Positions 49,971-58,283 of a DNA stretch of 58,399 nt are shown piece after piece. Origin of the DNA: Deltaproteobacteria bacterium (GTDB lineage Bacteria; Desulfobacterota; Desulfarculia; Desulfarculales; Desulfarculaceae); contig JAHLLK010000030.1 of assembly GCA_020444165.1 (NCBI GenBank), forward strand, positions 1-58,399, given 5' to 3'. How positions within the stretch are numbered: the stretch's first letter is position 1; each line of letters starts with the position of its first letter. The notes under the pieces are model-generated. The model ran no database searches, was not told where the DNA came from, and saw only the letters and a list, made by a program, of their open reading frames with translations. A program made the position numbers and the translations under genes.

Positions 49971-50903
49971 GTGCCCGCTTATCTTTTGTGGTCGCTCGTC
50001 CTCCTGGCCTCCCTGGCCGCCCTGATCAAGGGGGCCGACATCTTCGTGGAGCATTGCGCCCGCCTGGCCCGCGCCTTGGGGGTGCCCCATTACATCATCG
50101 GGGTCACCCTGGTGGCCCTGGGCACCTCCCTGCCCGAGCTGGCCGCCAGCCTGGCCTCGGTGTTCAGCGGGGCCGGCGAGTTCGTGGCCGGCACGGTGGT
50201 GGGCTCCAACGTGGCCAACATCCTGTTCATCCTGGGCGCGGCCATCGTGGCCTTCCGGGGCTTCTTGTTCAGCCGCAACATCGTGCAGGAGGACATGCCG
50301 GTGCTCTTGCTAGCGGCCATGGTCATCAGCCTGTTCCTCTGGGACGGCCGGGTCTCCCGCTTCGAGGGCTCACTGTTGGTGGTCATGTACGGGGTGTATC
50401 TCCTGCACACCCTCCGCCGCCAGGCCGAGTCGGAGCTGGCCGCCGAGGGAGGCTTCCGGCCCGTCACCATCCTGTGGCTGGGGCTTTCCGGGGCCCTGGT
50501 GTGGCTGGGGGCCGACTTCACGGTCAAGGCCTGCGTGCAGCTCACCGCCCTCATGGGCCTGGGCGACACCTCGCTGTTGGCCATCACCGTGGTGGCCGTG
50601 GGCTCCAGCCTGCCGGAGCTTTTGGTGAGCCTGGCCGCGGCCCGCAAGAAATATTACGAGCTGAGCCTGGGCAACGTGGTGGGCTCCAACATCTGCAACT
50701 CCTTCGCGGTCCTGGGCCTGCCGGCCCTGGTCAAGCCCCTGCCCTCCAGCGAACTGGTGAACGGGGTGGGCCTGCCCTACATGCTGGCCGCGTCCCTGCT
50801 TTTGCTCATCTATGGCCAGCGGGAGTCGGCCGGCACCATGAGCGGCCTGTTCTTCCTTATCTTGTTCGTGGCCTACCTGGGCCAGGTGCTGGGCTTGTCC
50901 TGA
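49971..50903 (+). CDS. Calcium/cation antiporter (CaCA superfamily)
   Basis: A 310-residue membrane protein with about ten helices and the two inverted alpha-repeats of the family: ALGTSLPELAASL with VVGSNVANI in the first half, AVGSSLPELLVSL with VVGSNICNS in the second. These glutamates coordinate the cation. The start is GTG 49971, six bases after GGAAAGGA; upstream reading has no support. Bacterial YrbG-type exchangers swap Na+ for Ca2+. It stands alone. Confidence 0.93.
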   Translation: MPAYLLWSLVLLASLAALIKGADIFVEHCARLARALGVPHYIIGVTLVALGTSLPELAASLASVFSGAGEFVAGTVVGSNVANILFILGAAIVAFRGFLFSRNIVQEDMPVLLLAAMVISLFLWDGRVSRFEGSLLVVMYGVYLLHTLRRQAESELAAEGGFRPVTILWLGLSGALVWLGADFTVKACVQLTALMGLGDTSLLAITVVAVGSSLPELLVSLAAARKKYYELSLGNVVGSNICNSFAVLGLPALVKPLPSSELVNGVGLPYMLAASLLLLIYGQRESAGTMSGLFFLILFVAYLGQVLGLS

Positions 50904-50942
50904 GCCTTTACGCCTCCGGCCCAGGGCCCGTCCTGCTTACGC

Positions 50943-50977
50943 AAAAAACCGCCCACTCCCCAGGGGGAAGGGCGGTT
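50943..50977 (-). terminator. Terminator of the 106-aa unknown gene
   Basis: On the minus strand AACCGCCC / GGGCGGTT with a 15-base inner part is followed by TTTTTTG. It faces the gene at 51030-51350 and may also stop the exchanger transcript from the other side. Confidence 0.75.
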
Positions 50978-51029
50978 AGCGTTTGCGGCAGGGTCGGGAG
51001 AGCAGCCGGGGCTGCTCGCGCGCCTGGGC

Positions 51030-51350
51030 TTAGGCCTTGTTGCTGATGATGTTGCTGCCCAACAGCCCGCTGGAAGCCGAGGAACCTTGGCCCCGGCCGG
51101 GACCCAGGGCCAGGGCGGCCTGGCCGATCTTCTTGAGGTCGTTGGTGAAGCCCTGACCCTTGAGCCGTTCCCGGCTGGGCATCAACTCTTCCACCAGGTT
51201 TTTGGGCTTGTTTTCCTGGTCCAGCATATTGGTTACGGCCAGGGCGCCCGCGCTGTCCTGCCCCAGGCCCAGGCCCTGGGCCTGGGATTGCCCCACGGCC
51301 AGGGAGGTTTGGCTGGCGATCCTCGCCATATTCTGAAAGGTAACGGCCAT
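51030..51350 (-). CDS. Unknown 106-aa protein
   Basis: A 106-residue Gln/Gly/Ser-rich protein beginning MAVTFQNMARIASQTSL and ending LLGSNIISNKA. It has no signal peptide and no membrane helix; low-complexity parts suggest partial disorder. A strong AAGGAGGA ribosome-binding site and a terminator make it a real gene. The N-terminus recalls small proteins of the flagellar or secretion type only in composition. I do not recognise the family. Confidence 0.72.
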   Translation of the reverse strand: MAVTFQNMARIASQTSLAVGQSQAQGLGLGQDSAGALAVTNMLDQENKPKNLVEELMPSRERLKGQGFTNDLKKIGQAALALGPGRGQGSSASSGLLGSNIISNKA

Positions 51351-51493
51351 GCGCTGGTCCTCCTTAAATGGCCCCCTCCCTGGTTGCCTTTTTAGCCATC
51401 CCTGATATCTACGCCAACGGAAGTTTTATGCTAGCATAGCCTGGCCAATCCGCCCAGAAAAAACACCCAATTCGCGCAAGGGAAGGGAGAGCC

Positions 51494-52492
51494 ATGGACC
51501 CCCGTTATCAGCAGCTGGCCGCCCGCATCGGCCTGGGCCATTCGGAGCGCATCGCCCGGCTGTTCGCCATGCTGGCCGACGAGACCGACGCCGATCTCCT
51601 CCTGGCCATGCCCGGCGACGCCGCCGAGCTGGCCGTCAAGACCGGGCTGGCTCCGGAAGAGGCCGCCTCCCGGATACAGGAGCTGTTCTACCGGGGCCTG
51701 GTGTTCCCCTCCACCAAGGGCGGGATCACCAAATACCGCATGTCCCGGGATATGGTGCAGTTCCACGACGCCACCCTGGTGTGGCCCGCGGCTCCCGAGG
51801 CCTACCTCGACCTGTGGCGGGAGTTCATGGAGGAGGAGTGGTTTTCCCTGGCCAAGACCATCAGCCAGATGACCCCCAAGCCCTTCACCCGGGTCATTCC
51901 GGTGGGGGTCACCCTGAAGCCGCGCACCCAGATCCTGGACTTCGAGAGCGTGGCCGACATCGTGAGCTCGGCCAGCCGCCTGGCCGTCACCCCCTGCACC
52001 TGCCGGCTCAGCATGCGCAAATGCGAGCGCACCGTGGAGGCCTGCCTGCAGGTGAACCGGGCGGCCGACTACACCGTGGCCCGGGGCAGCGGCCGGGAGG
52101 TCACCAAGGAAGAGGCCCTGGAGATTCTGCGGAAGGCCGAGGAGGACGGGCTGATCCACGTGACCATGAACAAGAGCGAGGTCAGCAACTTCATCTGCAA
52201 CTGCTGCCCCTGCTGCTGCCAGACCATGCCGGTCTTGATCCAGGGCGGGGTCTCGGTGCTGGACCCCAGCCGCTTCCGGGCCGCCATCGACCCGGACCTG
52301 TGCACCGCCTGCGGCCTGTGCCAGGAGCGGTGCTACTTCGGGGCCATCACCCCCCAAGAGGGCGAGGACTCCCCCCGCCAGGTGAACCCGGAAAAATGCA
52401 TGGGCTGCGGCCTCTGCCTCACCACCTGCCCGGCCGAAGCCATCGGTTTCCCGGAAGTGCGGCCCAGGGACTTCGTCCCCGGCGCGGCTTAG
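51494..52492 (+). CDS. Winged-helix/iron-sulfur protein with 2x[4Fe-4S] and extra Cys motifs
   Basis: A 332-residue protein. An N-terminal winged-helix-like part (about 20-90) precedes a middle domain with CTCRLSMRKC near 168 and a very Cys-rich stretch CNCCPCCC near 235. Two ferredoxin motifs follow, CTACGLCQERC near 270 and CMGCGLCLTTCP near 302. It is a cytosolic electron carrier or Fe-S switch protein; the winged-helix region suggests an ancient regulator-like fold but DNA binding is not shown. A 12-bp palindrome TATGCTAGCATA lies upstream at 51427-51438. Its stop is followed by terminator copy 3. Confidence 0.88.
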   Translation: MDPRYQQLAARIGLGHSERIARLFAMLADETDADLLLAMPGDAAELAVKTGLAPEEAASRIQELFYRGLVFPSTKGGITKYRMSRDMVQFHDATLVWPAAPEAYLDLWREFMEEEWFSLAKTISQMTPKPFTRVIPVGVTLKPRTQILDFESVADIVSSASRLAVTPCTCRLSMRKCERTVEACLQVNRAADYTVARGSGREVTKEEALEILRKAEEDGLIHVTMNKSEVSNFICNCCPCCCQTMPVLIQGGVSVLDPSRFRAAIDPDLCTACGLCQERCYFGAITPQEGEDSPRQVNPEKCMGCGLCLTTCPAEAIGFPEVRPRDFVPGAA

Positions 52493-52516
52493 GAGTTCGT
52501 GGGGGAAGAGGAAGAG

Positions 52517-52562
52517 GTGGGGGGAAGGACCTTTTTTTGAAAAAAAAGGTCCTTCCCCCCAC
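52517..52562. terminator. Bidirectional hairpin terminator, copy 3
   Basis: A perfect 22-bp stem (GTGGGGGGAAGGACC plus T7 against A7 plus GGTCCTTCCCCCCAC) with a two-base apex, then CCCTCAAAAAACTTCATAG. It differs from copy 2 by a paired one-base change in the middle of the stem. Confidence 0.88.
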
Positions 52563-52705
52563 ACCCCCCTTCCCTCAAAAAACTTCATAGTTTTGGTGGC
52601 GTTAGGCTCTGGAGACACCGAGATTTCCGGCGCAACGACGCGGCGCGGGCCGACCATGGCCCGCGCCGCGGGTTTTTCGGGGCGCCTGGCCCGCCAGGCC
52701 CGGGC

Positions 52706-53368
52706 TCACAGCATGTCGAAGTACATGCGCTCGATGAGCTGGAAATTGGCCGCGATCTGCTCCTTGCCCTTCAGGATGGGGCCGTGGCCCGGCAGCACCA
52801 GCTCCAGGTCCAGGTTCGCCACCCGCTTGAGGGAGTCCTTCAGGTCCTCGCCGCTGCCGCCGGGAAAATCCACCCGGCCCACTCCCTGGGCGAACACCAG
52901 GTCGCCGGCGAACAGGGCCTTGTGCCGCGGCCAGTACAGGCAGAGGTGCCCCGGGGAGTGGCCCGGGGTGTGCAACACCTGGAGCTGCTCCTGGCCCAGG
53001 AACAACTCCCCTTCCTCCAGGAACAAGTCCGGTACGATATCATAGGCCGGCAGGCCCATGGCCGCGGCCAGGGCCCGGCCCTCGCCGGCCAGGAACTCGG
53101 CCTCCACCGGGTGCAGGGCCACCTTGGCCCCCTGGCGTTGCAGCCGCACCGCGGCTTCCAGGTGGTCGGGATGGCTGTGGGTGACGATGACCAGGCCGGG
53201 CAGGTCCTTTTGGCCGTCGCCGGTCAACCCCACCTCCAGGTGGCCGTAGAGCTGATCGTGCCCCGGGTCCACCAGGGTGGGCAACTCACCGCCGATGAGG
53301 TAGGAGTTGCAGTTGTTGACCGTGTGCTGGGTCCAGGGATAAAAGAATAAGTCGTCGGCTAGCTGCAT
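52706..53368 (-). CDS. Metallo-beta-lactamase-fold hydrolase
   Basis: A 220-residue protein, ATG 53368 chosen because GGAGGAAAC precedes it. The metal motif HSHPDH (H64, H66, D68, H69), the later H in LHTPGHSPGHL, the D in LFAGDLVF and the H in LPGHGP give the full binuclear zinc site of the glyoxalase II-like group. Possible substrates are thioesters or persulfides; nothing nearby decides. It is a single gene on the minus strand, with a repeat element upstream of it. Confidence 0.93.
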   Translation of the reverse strand: MQLADDLFFYPWTQHTVNNCNSYLIGGELPTLVDPGHDQLYGHLEVGLTGDGQKDLPGLVIVTHSHPDHLEAAVRLQRQGAKVALHPVEAEFLAGEGRALAAAMGLPAYDIVPDLFLEEGELFLGQEQLQVLHTPGHSPGHLCLYWPRHKALFAGDLVFAQGVGRVDFPGGSGEDLKDSLKRVANLDLELVLPGHGPILKGKEQIAANFQLIERMYFDML

Positions 53369-53422
53369 GTTTCCTCCGGCAGGGAGCGTGAAGACGGCCA
53401 AAAGTTAGTACCAGAGCTTTTA

Positions 53423-53698
53423 GCAGGCGGTTGAAAAACACCTGGCTCGGCGCCCCAGGGACCACCCCAAACAAGCTACGGCTTGATTGGGGACCCCGGG
53501 GATGGCGCGCCAAAATTGCGCGGCTTTTGGAAAGCCAGCAATTTGAGAGCATTGCACGGGGCGTCCTGCCCCATGCAATGTCGGCTTGGCAAAAGCGCGC
53601 TCCCACCCCAGCAAGCTCCGCTTGCTGGGGTGGGAGCGCGCTTTTGCCAGGTTTGGTTGAAAAAGGCCATGGCTGGACTTTTTCAATATCCTGTTAGT
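53423..53698 (+). repeat. Structured intergenic repeat, copy 4 (complete, 276 bp)
   Basis: The most complete copy. Ends are AGCAGGCGGTTGAAAAA and, reversed, AACAGGATATTGAAAAA. Inside are CCCCAAACAAGC-tacg-GCTTGATTGGGG, CCCCGGGG, GGCGCGCC, TTGCACGGGGC/GCCCCATGCAA, and a perfect 29-bp inverted repeat at 53589-53617 and 53621-53649 with a three-base loop. No open frame spans it. Confidence 0.88.
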
Positions 53699-53797
53699 TT
53701 CAAGGCTTCCCGGGGTGCTGTCAAGCTGGACCGGCGGAGCCCCGGCCGCCGGGCGCGGCCGGACCACCCGCGGACCCCGCGGAAAGGGAGGAACGGC

Positions 53798-54193
53798 ATG
53801 CCCCGGACAACCCTGGAGGTCAAGACCACGACGCACACCCAGGCCGTAAACCTCACCCACCAGGTGGCCGAGGCGGTGGCCCAGGCCGGGCCGGAGGCCC
53901 GCTGGTGCGAGGTCTTCGTGCCCCACACCACCGCGGCGGTGACGGTGAACGAGGCCGCCGACCCCACAGTCATGCAGGACGTCTTGGGCGTGCTGGACCG
54001 GCTGGCGCCCTGGCAAGGGGATTACCGCCACGCCGAGGGCAACTCCGCGGCCCACGCGAAATCCATATTGGTGGGGGCCACGGTGCGCCTGCCGGTGGCG
54101 GACGGCAGGTTGTCCCTGGGGGTGTGGCAGGGGGTGTTCTTTCTGGAGTTCGACGGGCCGCGGAACCGGCGGGTGCTGGTGGACGTGGCCTGA
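53798..54193 (+). CDS. YjbQ-family (UPF0047) protein
   Basis: A 131-residue protein of the YjbQ fold with CEVFVPHTTAAVTVNEAADPTV, GDYRHAEGNSAAHAKSILVG and LGVWQGVFFLEFDGPRNRRVLV. Members have been shown to act weakly as thiamine-phosphate synthase; the physiological role is unclear. AAGGGAGG precedes ATG 53798. The longer frame upstream has no support. It stands alone. Confidence 0.93.
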   Translation: MPRTTLEVKTTTHTQAVNLTHQVAEAVAQAGPEARWCEVFVPHTTAAVTVNEAADPTVMQDVLGVLDRLAPWQGDYRHAEGNSAAHAKSILVGATVRLPVADGRLSLGVWQGVFFLEFDGPRNRRVLVDVA

Positions 54194-54258
54194 GCCCCGG
54201 ATGGGGGCTGGCAGGGAAGGGCCGCGCCGGGGCTGTGGGGGGCGGGCCGCGCCGGGGC

Positions 54259-55428
54259 CTATTTGAACATGCCCAGGAGCCCCTTTTTCTTGGGTTCCGG
54301 GGCGATGGTGGCCACCACCCGCTCCCCATAGGCGCTCTTCAAGAGAAAGGCCCGGATCTCGGCTTGGTCCACCAGACCGGCCTCCTTGATCTGGCGCCGG
54401 GCCTCGGCCACCTGGCGCTCGGTGAATTCCTGGGCCAAATCAGCCACCAGGTCCGACACCTCCTGCACCCGGAGCCGCAGGCCCTTGCCCCGGGACTCCA
54501 GCAAGAGCGCCTCGCGTTCCGCTTCCACCACCTGGGCCGAAAGCTCGGGATAATTGCGGGATTTATCGCTGACGAACTTGAGCTGCCGGCGCAGATCAAA
54601 GGCGTGGCGCTCGGCCTGTTGCGTCTTGGTCTCCAGGTTCTTCACGATGCCCATGGCCTTGCTCCAGAAGGTGCGGGCCTCGGTGAACTGCTCCAGCTTC
54701 ACGTGGATGCGGGCGATCAACAGGGAGAGCTTCACCGCCTCCGCCTCGTCCTGGGCCACGGCGGAGTGGGCCAGGGCCGCCTGGTAGTAGGCCGCGGCGA
54801 ACTTGAGGGCCAGTTCCTCACTGGCGGGGGCCTTGCGCCACAAGGGCAACAGCGGCTTAAGCACCGCGGCCAGGCCCGGGGCCTGGCGGGAACGCAGCTC
54901 CGGGTCCTCCCGCAGATCCCGGTAGAGCCAGGCCAGGCGCAGGCAGTAGCGCCCCAGCTCCAGGGCGAAGCGTTTCTCCAGCTCGGCGTTCTCCTGCATG
55001 ATCAGGATCGCGGTGTAGAAGAGCTTCATGCTCTCCACGTGGTCCAGCACCTCTTGGGGCACGGGGCGCAGGTGCCCCAGGGCCTCCTGCACCTTGGCCG
55101 AATTGTAGAGCACCGCCTGCATGGCCTGCTGGAAACCGTCCACGGTCAGGCCCGTGCCCTGGGAAGGCCTTTCGAACACCGGGTGCCCGGCCGTGAAGCG
55201 GCACAGGGGGCACTGCCACATGAAGTACAACGGCGGGTGATAGGCCGTGAGGCCGGGCTTTTTGCGCAGGTATTTACGGGGCCGCAGATCGGTTTCCCGG
55301 TCCTGTTCGATGAAGAGGTGGGTCTTCAAACGCCGCACGGTGACCTCCTGCCCGCACAATGGGCAGGCCACGGAGCGCACGATAAAGGGCGAGGTGCCGG
55401 CGGCAGGGGTGGCGTCGGTGGCGGGCAT
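54259..55428 (-). CDS. DUF2225-type protein
   Basis: A 389-residue protein with two N-terminal CPLC pairs (near residues 22 and 74), probably one zinc site, in the style of the DUF2225 family. A long alpha-helical repeat part (about 90-380) follows. The C-terminus is basic (KKKGLLGMFK). No signal peptide is seen. The family is of unknown function and common in Desulfobacterota and Firmicutes. It is a single gene, convergent with yjbQ. Confidence 0.85.
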   Translation of the reverse strand: MPATDATPAAGTSPFIVRSVACPLCGQEVTVRRLKTHLFIEQDRETDLRPRKYLRKKPGLTAYHPPLYFMWQCPLCRFTAGHPVFERPSQGTGLTVDGFQQAMQAVLYNSAKVQEALGHLRPVPQEVLDHVESMKLFYTAILIMQENAELEKRFALELGRYCLRLAWLYRDLREDPELRSRQAPGLAAVLKPLLPLWRKAPASEELALKFAAAYYQAALAHSAVAQDEAEAVKLSLLIARIHVKLEQFTEARTFWSKAMGIVKNLETKTQQAERHAFDLRRQLKFVSDKSRNYPELSAQVVEAEREALLLESRGKGLRLRVQEVSDLVADLAQEFTERQVAEARRQIKEAGLVDQAEIRAFLLKSAYGERVVATIAPEPKKKGLLGMFK

Positions 55429-55509
55429 GAGCTGCGGCTTTCAGTTCAGTGGAAAGAGTAAGGATTCTCCGCAACCAACATAACAGAATCCCCGCGAGAC
55501 GGTCCACCG

Positions 55510-55702
55510 GCAAATGCCGGCGGGCGGGCGGGGCTTGGGGGGCTTTTCGCAGATGGCCGGCAAAGCCCGTCCCGGCCTTTGCCATCTGCGGTTTGGCAAA
55601 AGCGTGTTTGTGCCAAATCGCACAGTTTGCGGCCAACTTGGCGATTCGCCGCAAACCGGCGGGCCATCCAGGGCCCGCGGCAGGCTGTTTGTCAACAGCC
55701 TG
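55510..55702 (-). repeat. Structured intergenic repeat, divergent copy (approximate left bound)
   Basis: At the right end CAGGCTGT-ttgtca-ACAGCCTG (55681-55702) is the terminal hairpin of the family. The rest contains AGATGGC...GCCATCT, GTTTGCGG...CCGCAAAC and other stems that are not alignable base by base with the full copy. The left bound is uncertain. Confidence 0.5.
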
Positions 55703-55704
55703 AT

Positions 55705-55732
55705 TTGGCTTTCCTGGGCAGGCAGGTATGAT
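55705..55732 (+). promoter_or_regulatory. Candidate promoter of the secreted Gln-rich protein gene
   Basis: TTGGCT (55705-55710), 16 bases, TATGAT (55727-55732), 47 bases before ATG 55780. It begins three bases after the repeat's terminal hairpin. Confidence 0.5.
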
Positions 55733-55779
55733 AATATGCCCGGCATACGCAAACCAACTGCCCCCAAGGGAGAACGACG

Positions 55780-56460
55780 ATGCCCAAGGTGAAGATCCCG
55801 ACTGGTCTGCTGATCGTCGGCCTGGCCTTGATCCTGGCCCTGCCTTTGGCGGCCCAGGCGCAACAAAACAACCCCTATGGCCAGCCTGCGGCCCAGCCCC
55901 AGTGGGGTGGCGACGGTCAAGGCGCACCCGCGGGCGGCGCTTCGCCCATGACCCCCCCGCAGGGCTCTCCGGGCATGCCCCAGGGCCAGCCCCAGGGCCA
56001 GCCCCCGGGCGGCGGCATGGGCACCTATGGGCAGCAGCCGGTGTTGGTGCCCGGCCCGACCCTGGCCGATGCCTTGGGCCATTTCCAGGTGCGCATGCCC
56101 CAGGGGGCCCAGGCCTTTGGCGCCACTTATAACTACGGCATCCCGCAGATGGGGATCCAAATCTCCATCATGTCCGTGGGCAACCCCCAGATGTTCCAGA
56201 TGTACCGCCAGAATTTCAACCAGATGATCTCCAACATGGGCGCCCAGGCCGAGGCCCCGCGCCCCCTGAACGCCGGGGCGCAGCAGGGCGAGTTGGTGGT
56301 GGCCACCATGAACAACCCCCAGAACGGCCAGCAGATGGTGGCTTACAATGCCTTCCTGCCCCAGGCGGGGGTGTGGATCCAGGTCATGGGTCCGGGCCAG
56401 GCTCGGCAGTCGGTGGAAACCGTGGTGAACATGCTGGTGGGCAACCTGCAAAGCCGGTGA
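55780..56460 (+). CDS. Secreted Gln/Pro/Gly-rich protein, unknown function
   Basis: A 226-residue protein with a signal peptide (cleavage after AAQA, about residue 27). A low-complexity Gln/Pro/Gly/Met segment (about 28-90, with repeats of PQGQ) and a folded-looking C-terminal domain (about 95-226) follow, the latter with MGIQISIMSVGNPQMFQMY and LVVATMNNPQNGQQM. GGGAGAACGACG precedes the ATG. A periplasmic or outer-envelope location is inferred from the signal. I do not recognise the family. Confidence 0.78.
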   Translation: MPKVKIPTGLLIVGLALILALPLAAQAQQNNPYGQPAAQPQWGGDGQGAPAGGASPMTPPQGSPGMPQGQPQGQPPGGGMGTYGQQPVLVPGPTLADALGHFQVRMPQGAQAFGATYNYGIPQMGIQISIMSVGNPQMFQMYRQNFNQMISNMGAQAEAPRPLNAGAQQGELVVATMNNPQNGQQMVAYNAFLPQAGVWIQVMGPGQARQSVETVVNMLVGNLQSR

Positions 56461-56478
56461 TTCCTTTTTGATTTTTCT

Positions 56479-56511
56479 CCGGAGCCTGCCTTTCCCCAAG
56501 GCGGGCTCCGG
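56479..56511 (+). terminator. Terminator after the secreted protein gene
   Basis: CCGGAGCCTGCCTT / AAGGCGGGCTCCGG, 14 bp with one G-U pair and a five-base loop, followed by TCGTTTTC. Confidence 0.8.
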
Positions 56512-56548
56512 TCGTTTTCGGGGGCCCGGCCCCCGGGGGAGACAGGTC

Positions 56549-57283
56549 TTGAAGATAGATTTGGAAGACGCCTTGGCCCGCTTGGCCGAGATGCGCTACG
56601 AAGACTCCGACGAGGGCGTGGCCAACGCCCAGGTGCGGGTGGGGGTGGCCTATCTGCAAAGGGAACGCTGGCCACAGGCCGCCGAAGCCTTGGACGAGGC
56701 TCATTATCTCTGCGGCAAGCTGGAAAACCCCGTGGGCCAGGCCCAGGTGGCCCTGCGCCTGGCCGAGGCCCTGGCCGGCCTGGGCCGTCTGGAAGAGGCG
56801 GTGGGGCTTTTGAACGGAGCCTGGGAAGCCTTCGTGGCGGCGGACGATCTCAAGGGCCGCCTGGGGGTGCTGGAGCGGCGGGCCGGGGTGCGCCAGCGCC
56901 TGGGCCAGCCGGAGGAGGCCATCGCCGACTACCTGGCGGCCCTGGACTTGGTGCGGGCCCAGGGGGATGAGATCTCGGAACTCTTGCTGGTGCAGTATTT
57001 GGCTCCGCTCCTGCGGGAAACCGGCCAGTGGCCCGCGGCGGTGGAGACCTACCGCCGGCTGGGGGTGTTGGCCGACCGCTTCTCCGACCCCCAGCGGGTG
57101 GCCCTGGCCCTGACGGGCCTGGGGGCCTGTTACCAGGAGACGGGCCGCCTGGACCTGGCCTGGGAAGCCCTGGCCCAAGCCCGCGACACCTTCCAGTCCC
57201 TGGGTATGCTGGAGTGGGTGCGCCGCCTGGAAGGGCAGCTCACGGTTCTGGACGCGGCGCGGCGCGCCCCGGCCGCGGATTGA
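56549..57283 (+). CDS. TPR-repeat protein
   Basis: A 244-residue protein starting at TTG 56549 with GGGGGAG eight bases upstream. Five or so TPR-like helical pairs are visible (for example ALRLAEALAGLGRLEEAVGLLNGAW and ALTGLGACYQETGRLDLAWEAL). There is no catalytic domain and no signal peptide. It is a probable cytosolic adaptor. The upstream terminator and its own binding site suggest an independent transcript or weak read-through. Confidence 0.82.
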   Translation: MKIDLEDALARLAEMRYEDSDEGVANAQVRVGVAYLQRERWPQAAEALDEAHYLCGKLENPVGQAQVALRLAEALAGLGRLEEAVGLLNGAWEAFVAADDLKGRLGVLERRAGVRQRLGQPEEAIADYLAALDLVRAQGDEISELLLVQYLAPLLRETGQWPAAVETYRRLGVLADRFSDPQRVALALTGLGACYQETGRLDLAWEALAQARDTFQSLGMLEWVRRLEGQLTVLDAARRAPAAD

Positions 57284-57440
57284 GGCGCCCGCACGGGAAA
57301 AAATTATTCTCTCGCTCCTGGACTCCGGCACAATAAAAAGAAGCCCGCGGCCTCGCCGCCGGTTTTGCCCGCTCCGGCCCGGCTGTTGCGAGGGGTGGGG
57401 AGCAGGAGAGAATACACCGTTTAATCGGGGAGGATAGTGC

Positions 57441-58148
57441 ATGAAAGCCCAGACTCTGATCCGGGGGCTGGTGGGATGCCTGGCCCTGGGTCTGATGCTG
57501 ACCGCCTGGTCCGGGACCGCCCTGGCCCTGGAAGAGCAGAAGGCCATTATCAAGGTGGAGGAAGCCACCCTGGCCTTGCAGGAGTTCATGACCCAGCCTG
57601 ACGCGTCCTCGGCCCAGTACCTCTTGAAGCGGGGCAAGGCCGTGGCCATTTTTCCGGGCCTGGTCAAGGCCGGCTTCATCGTGGGCGGGCAGTACGGCAC
57701 TGGGGTGGTGCTGGTGCGCCAGGAGAACGGCGAGTTCGGACCGCCGGCCTTCCTGACCATGGGCGGCGCTTCGGTGGGGCTGCAGATCGGCGCCCAGGCC
57801 GTGAACCTGTTCATGGTCATCATGAACGACAAGGGCCTGCACGGGCTGTACAAGAACCAGCTCAAGATGGGGGCCGACGCTTCGGTGGCGGCCGGTCCGG
57901 TGGGACGGCAGACCGACGCCTCGCTGTCGGCCCTGAGCATGAAGGCCGACATCTTCTCTTACAGCATGACCAAGGGCCTTTTTGCCGGGGTGAGCCTGGA
58001 GGGCGTGGGCCTGGAATTCGACTATGACACCACCGCGGCCTACTACCACCACAAGGCCGGGATCATGGACGTGTTGAACGGGGTCAAGGTGACCCCGCCG
58101 CCTTCGGCCAAGAAGTTGATGAAGACGGTGGACAAGTTCGCCCGCTGA
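57441..58148 (+). CDS. SYLF-domain (Ysc84-like) secreted lipid-binding protein
   Basis: A 235-residue protein with a signal peptide (cleavage after ALA, about residue 29) and a SYLF/DUF500 domain: AVAIFPGLVKAGFIVGGQYGTGVVL, FGPPAFLTMGGASVGLQIGAQ, ALSMKADIFSYSMTKGLFAGVSLEG. The domain binds phosphoinositides in eukaryotes; bacterial members are periplasmic and of unclear role. GGGGAGG precedes the ATG. Confidence 0.92.
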   Translation: MKAQTLIRGLVGCLALGLMLTAWSGTALALEEQKAIIKVEEATLALQEFMTQPDASSAQYLLKRGKAVAIFPGLVKAGFIVGGQYGTGVVLVRQENGEFGPPAFLTMGGASVGLQIGAQAVNLFMVIMNDKGLHGLYKNQLKMGADASVAAGPVGRQTDASLSALSMKADIFSYSMTKGLFAGVSLEGVGLEFDYDTTAAYYHHKAGIMDVLNGVKVTPPPSAKKLMKTVDKFAR

Positions 58149-58283
58149 GCGAACCGGCGCCCGGCAGGCGGGGCTCCACCCGCCGGCTGGGCGCGCCAGG
58201 GAGCTTGGCCACGCCTTTCCCAGAGGGGCGGAGACGGGCTGGAAGCGGCCTGTCTCCGCCCCGAGCTTTTTCCCGCGCCCGCC

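Noticed and set aside
53423..53698. Insertion sequence or transposon gene in the repeat
   Set aside because: Inverted ends are present but no open frame of useful length or transposase motif lies between them, so only a non-autonomous element is supportable.
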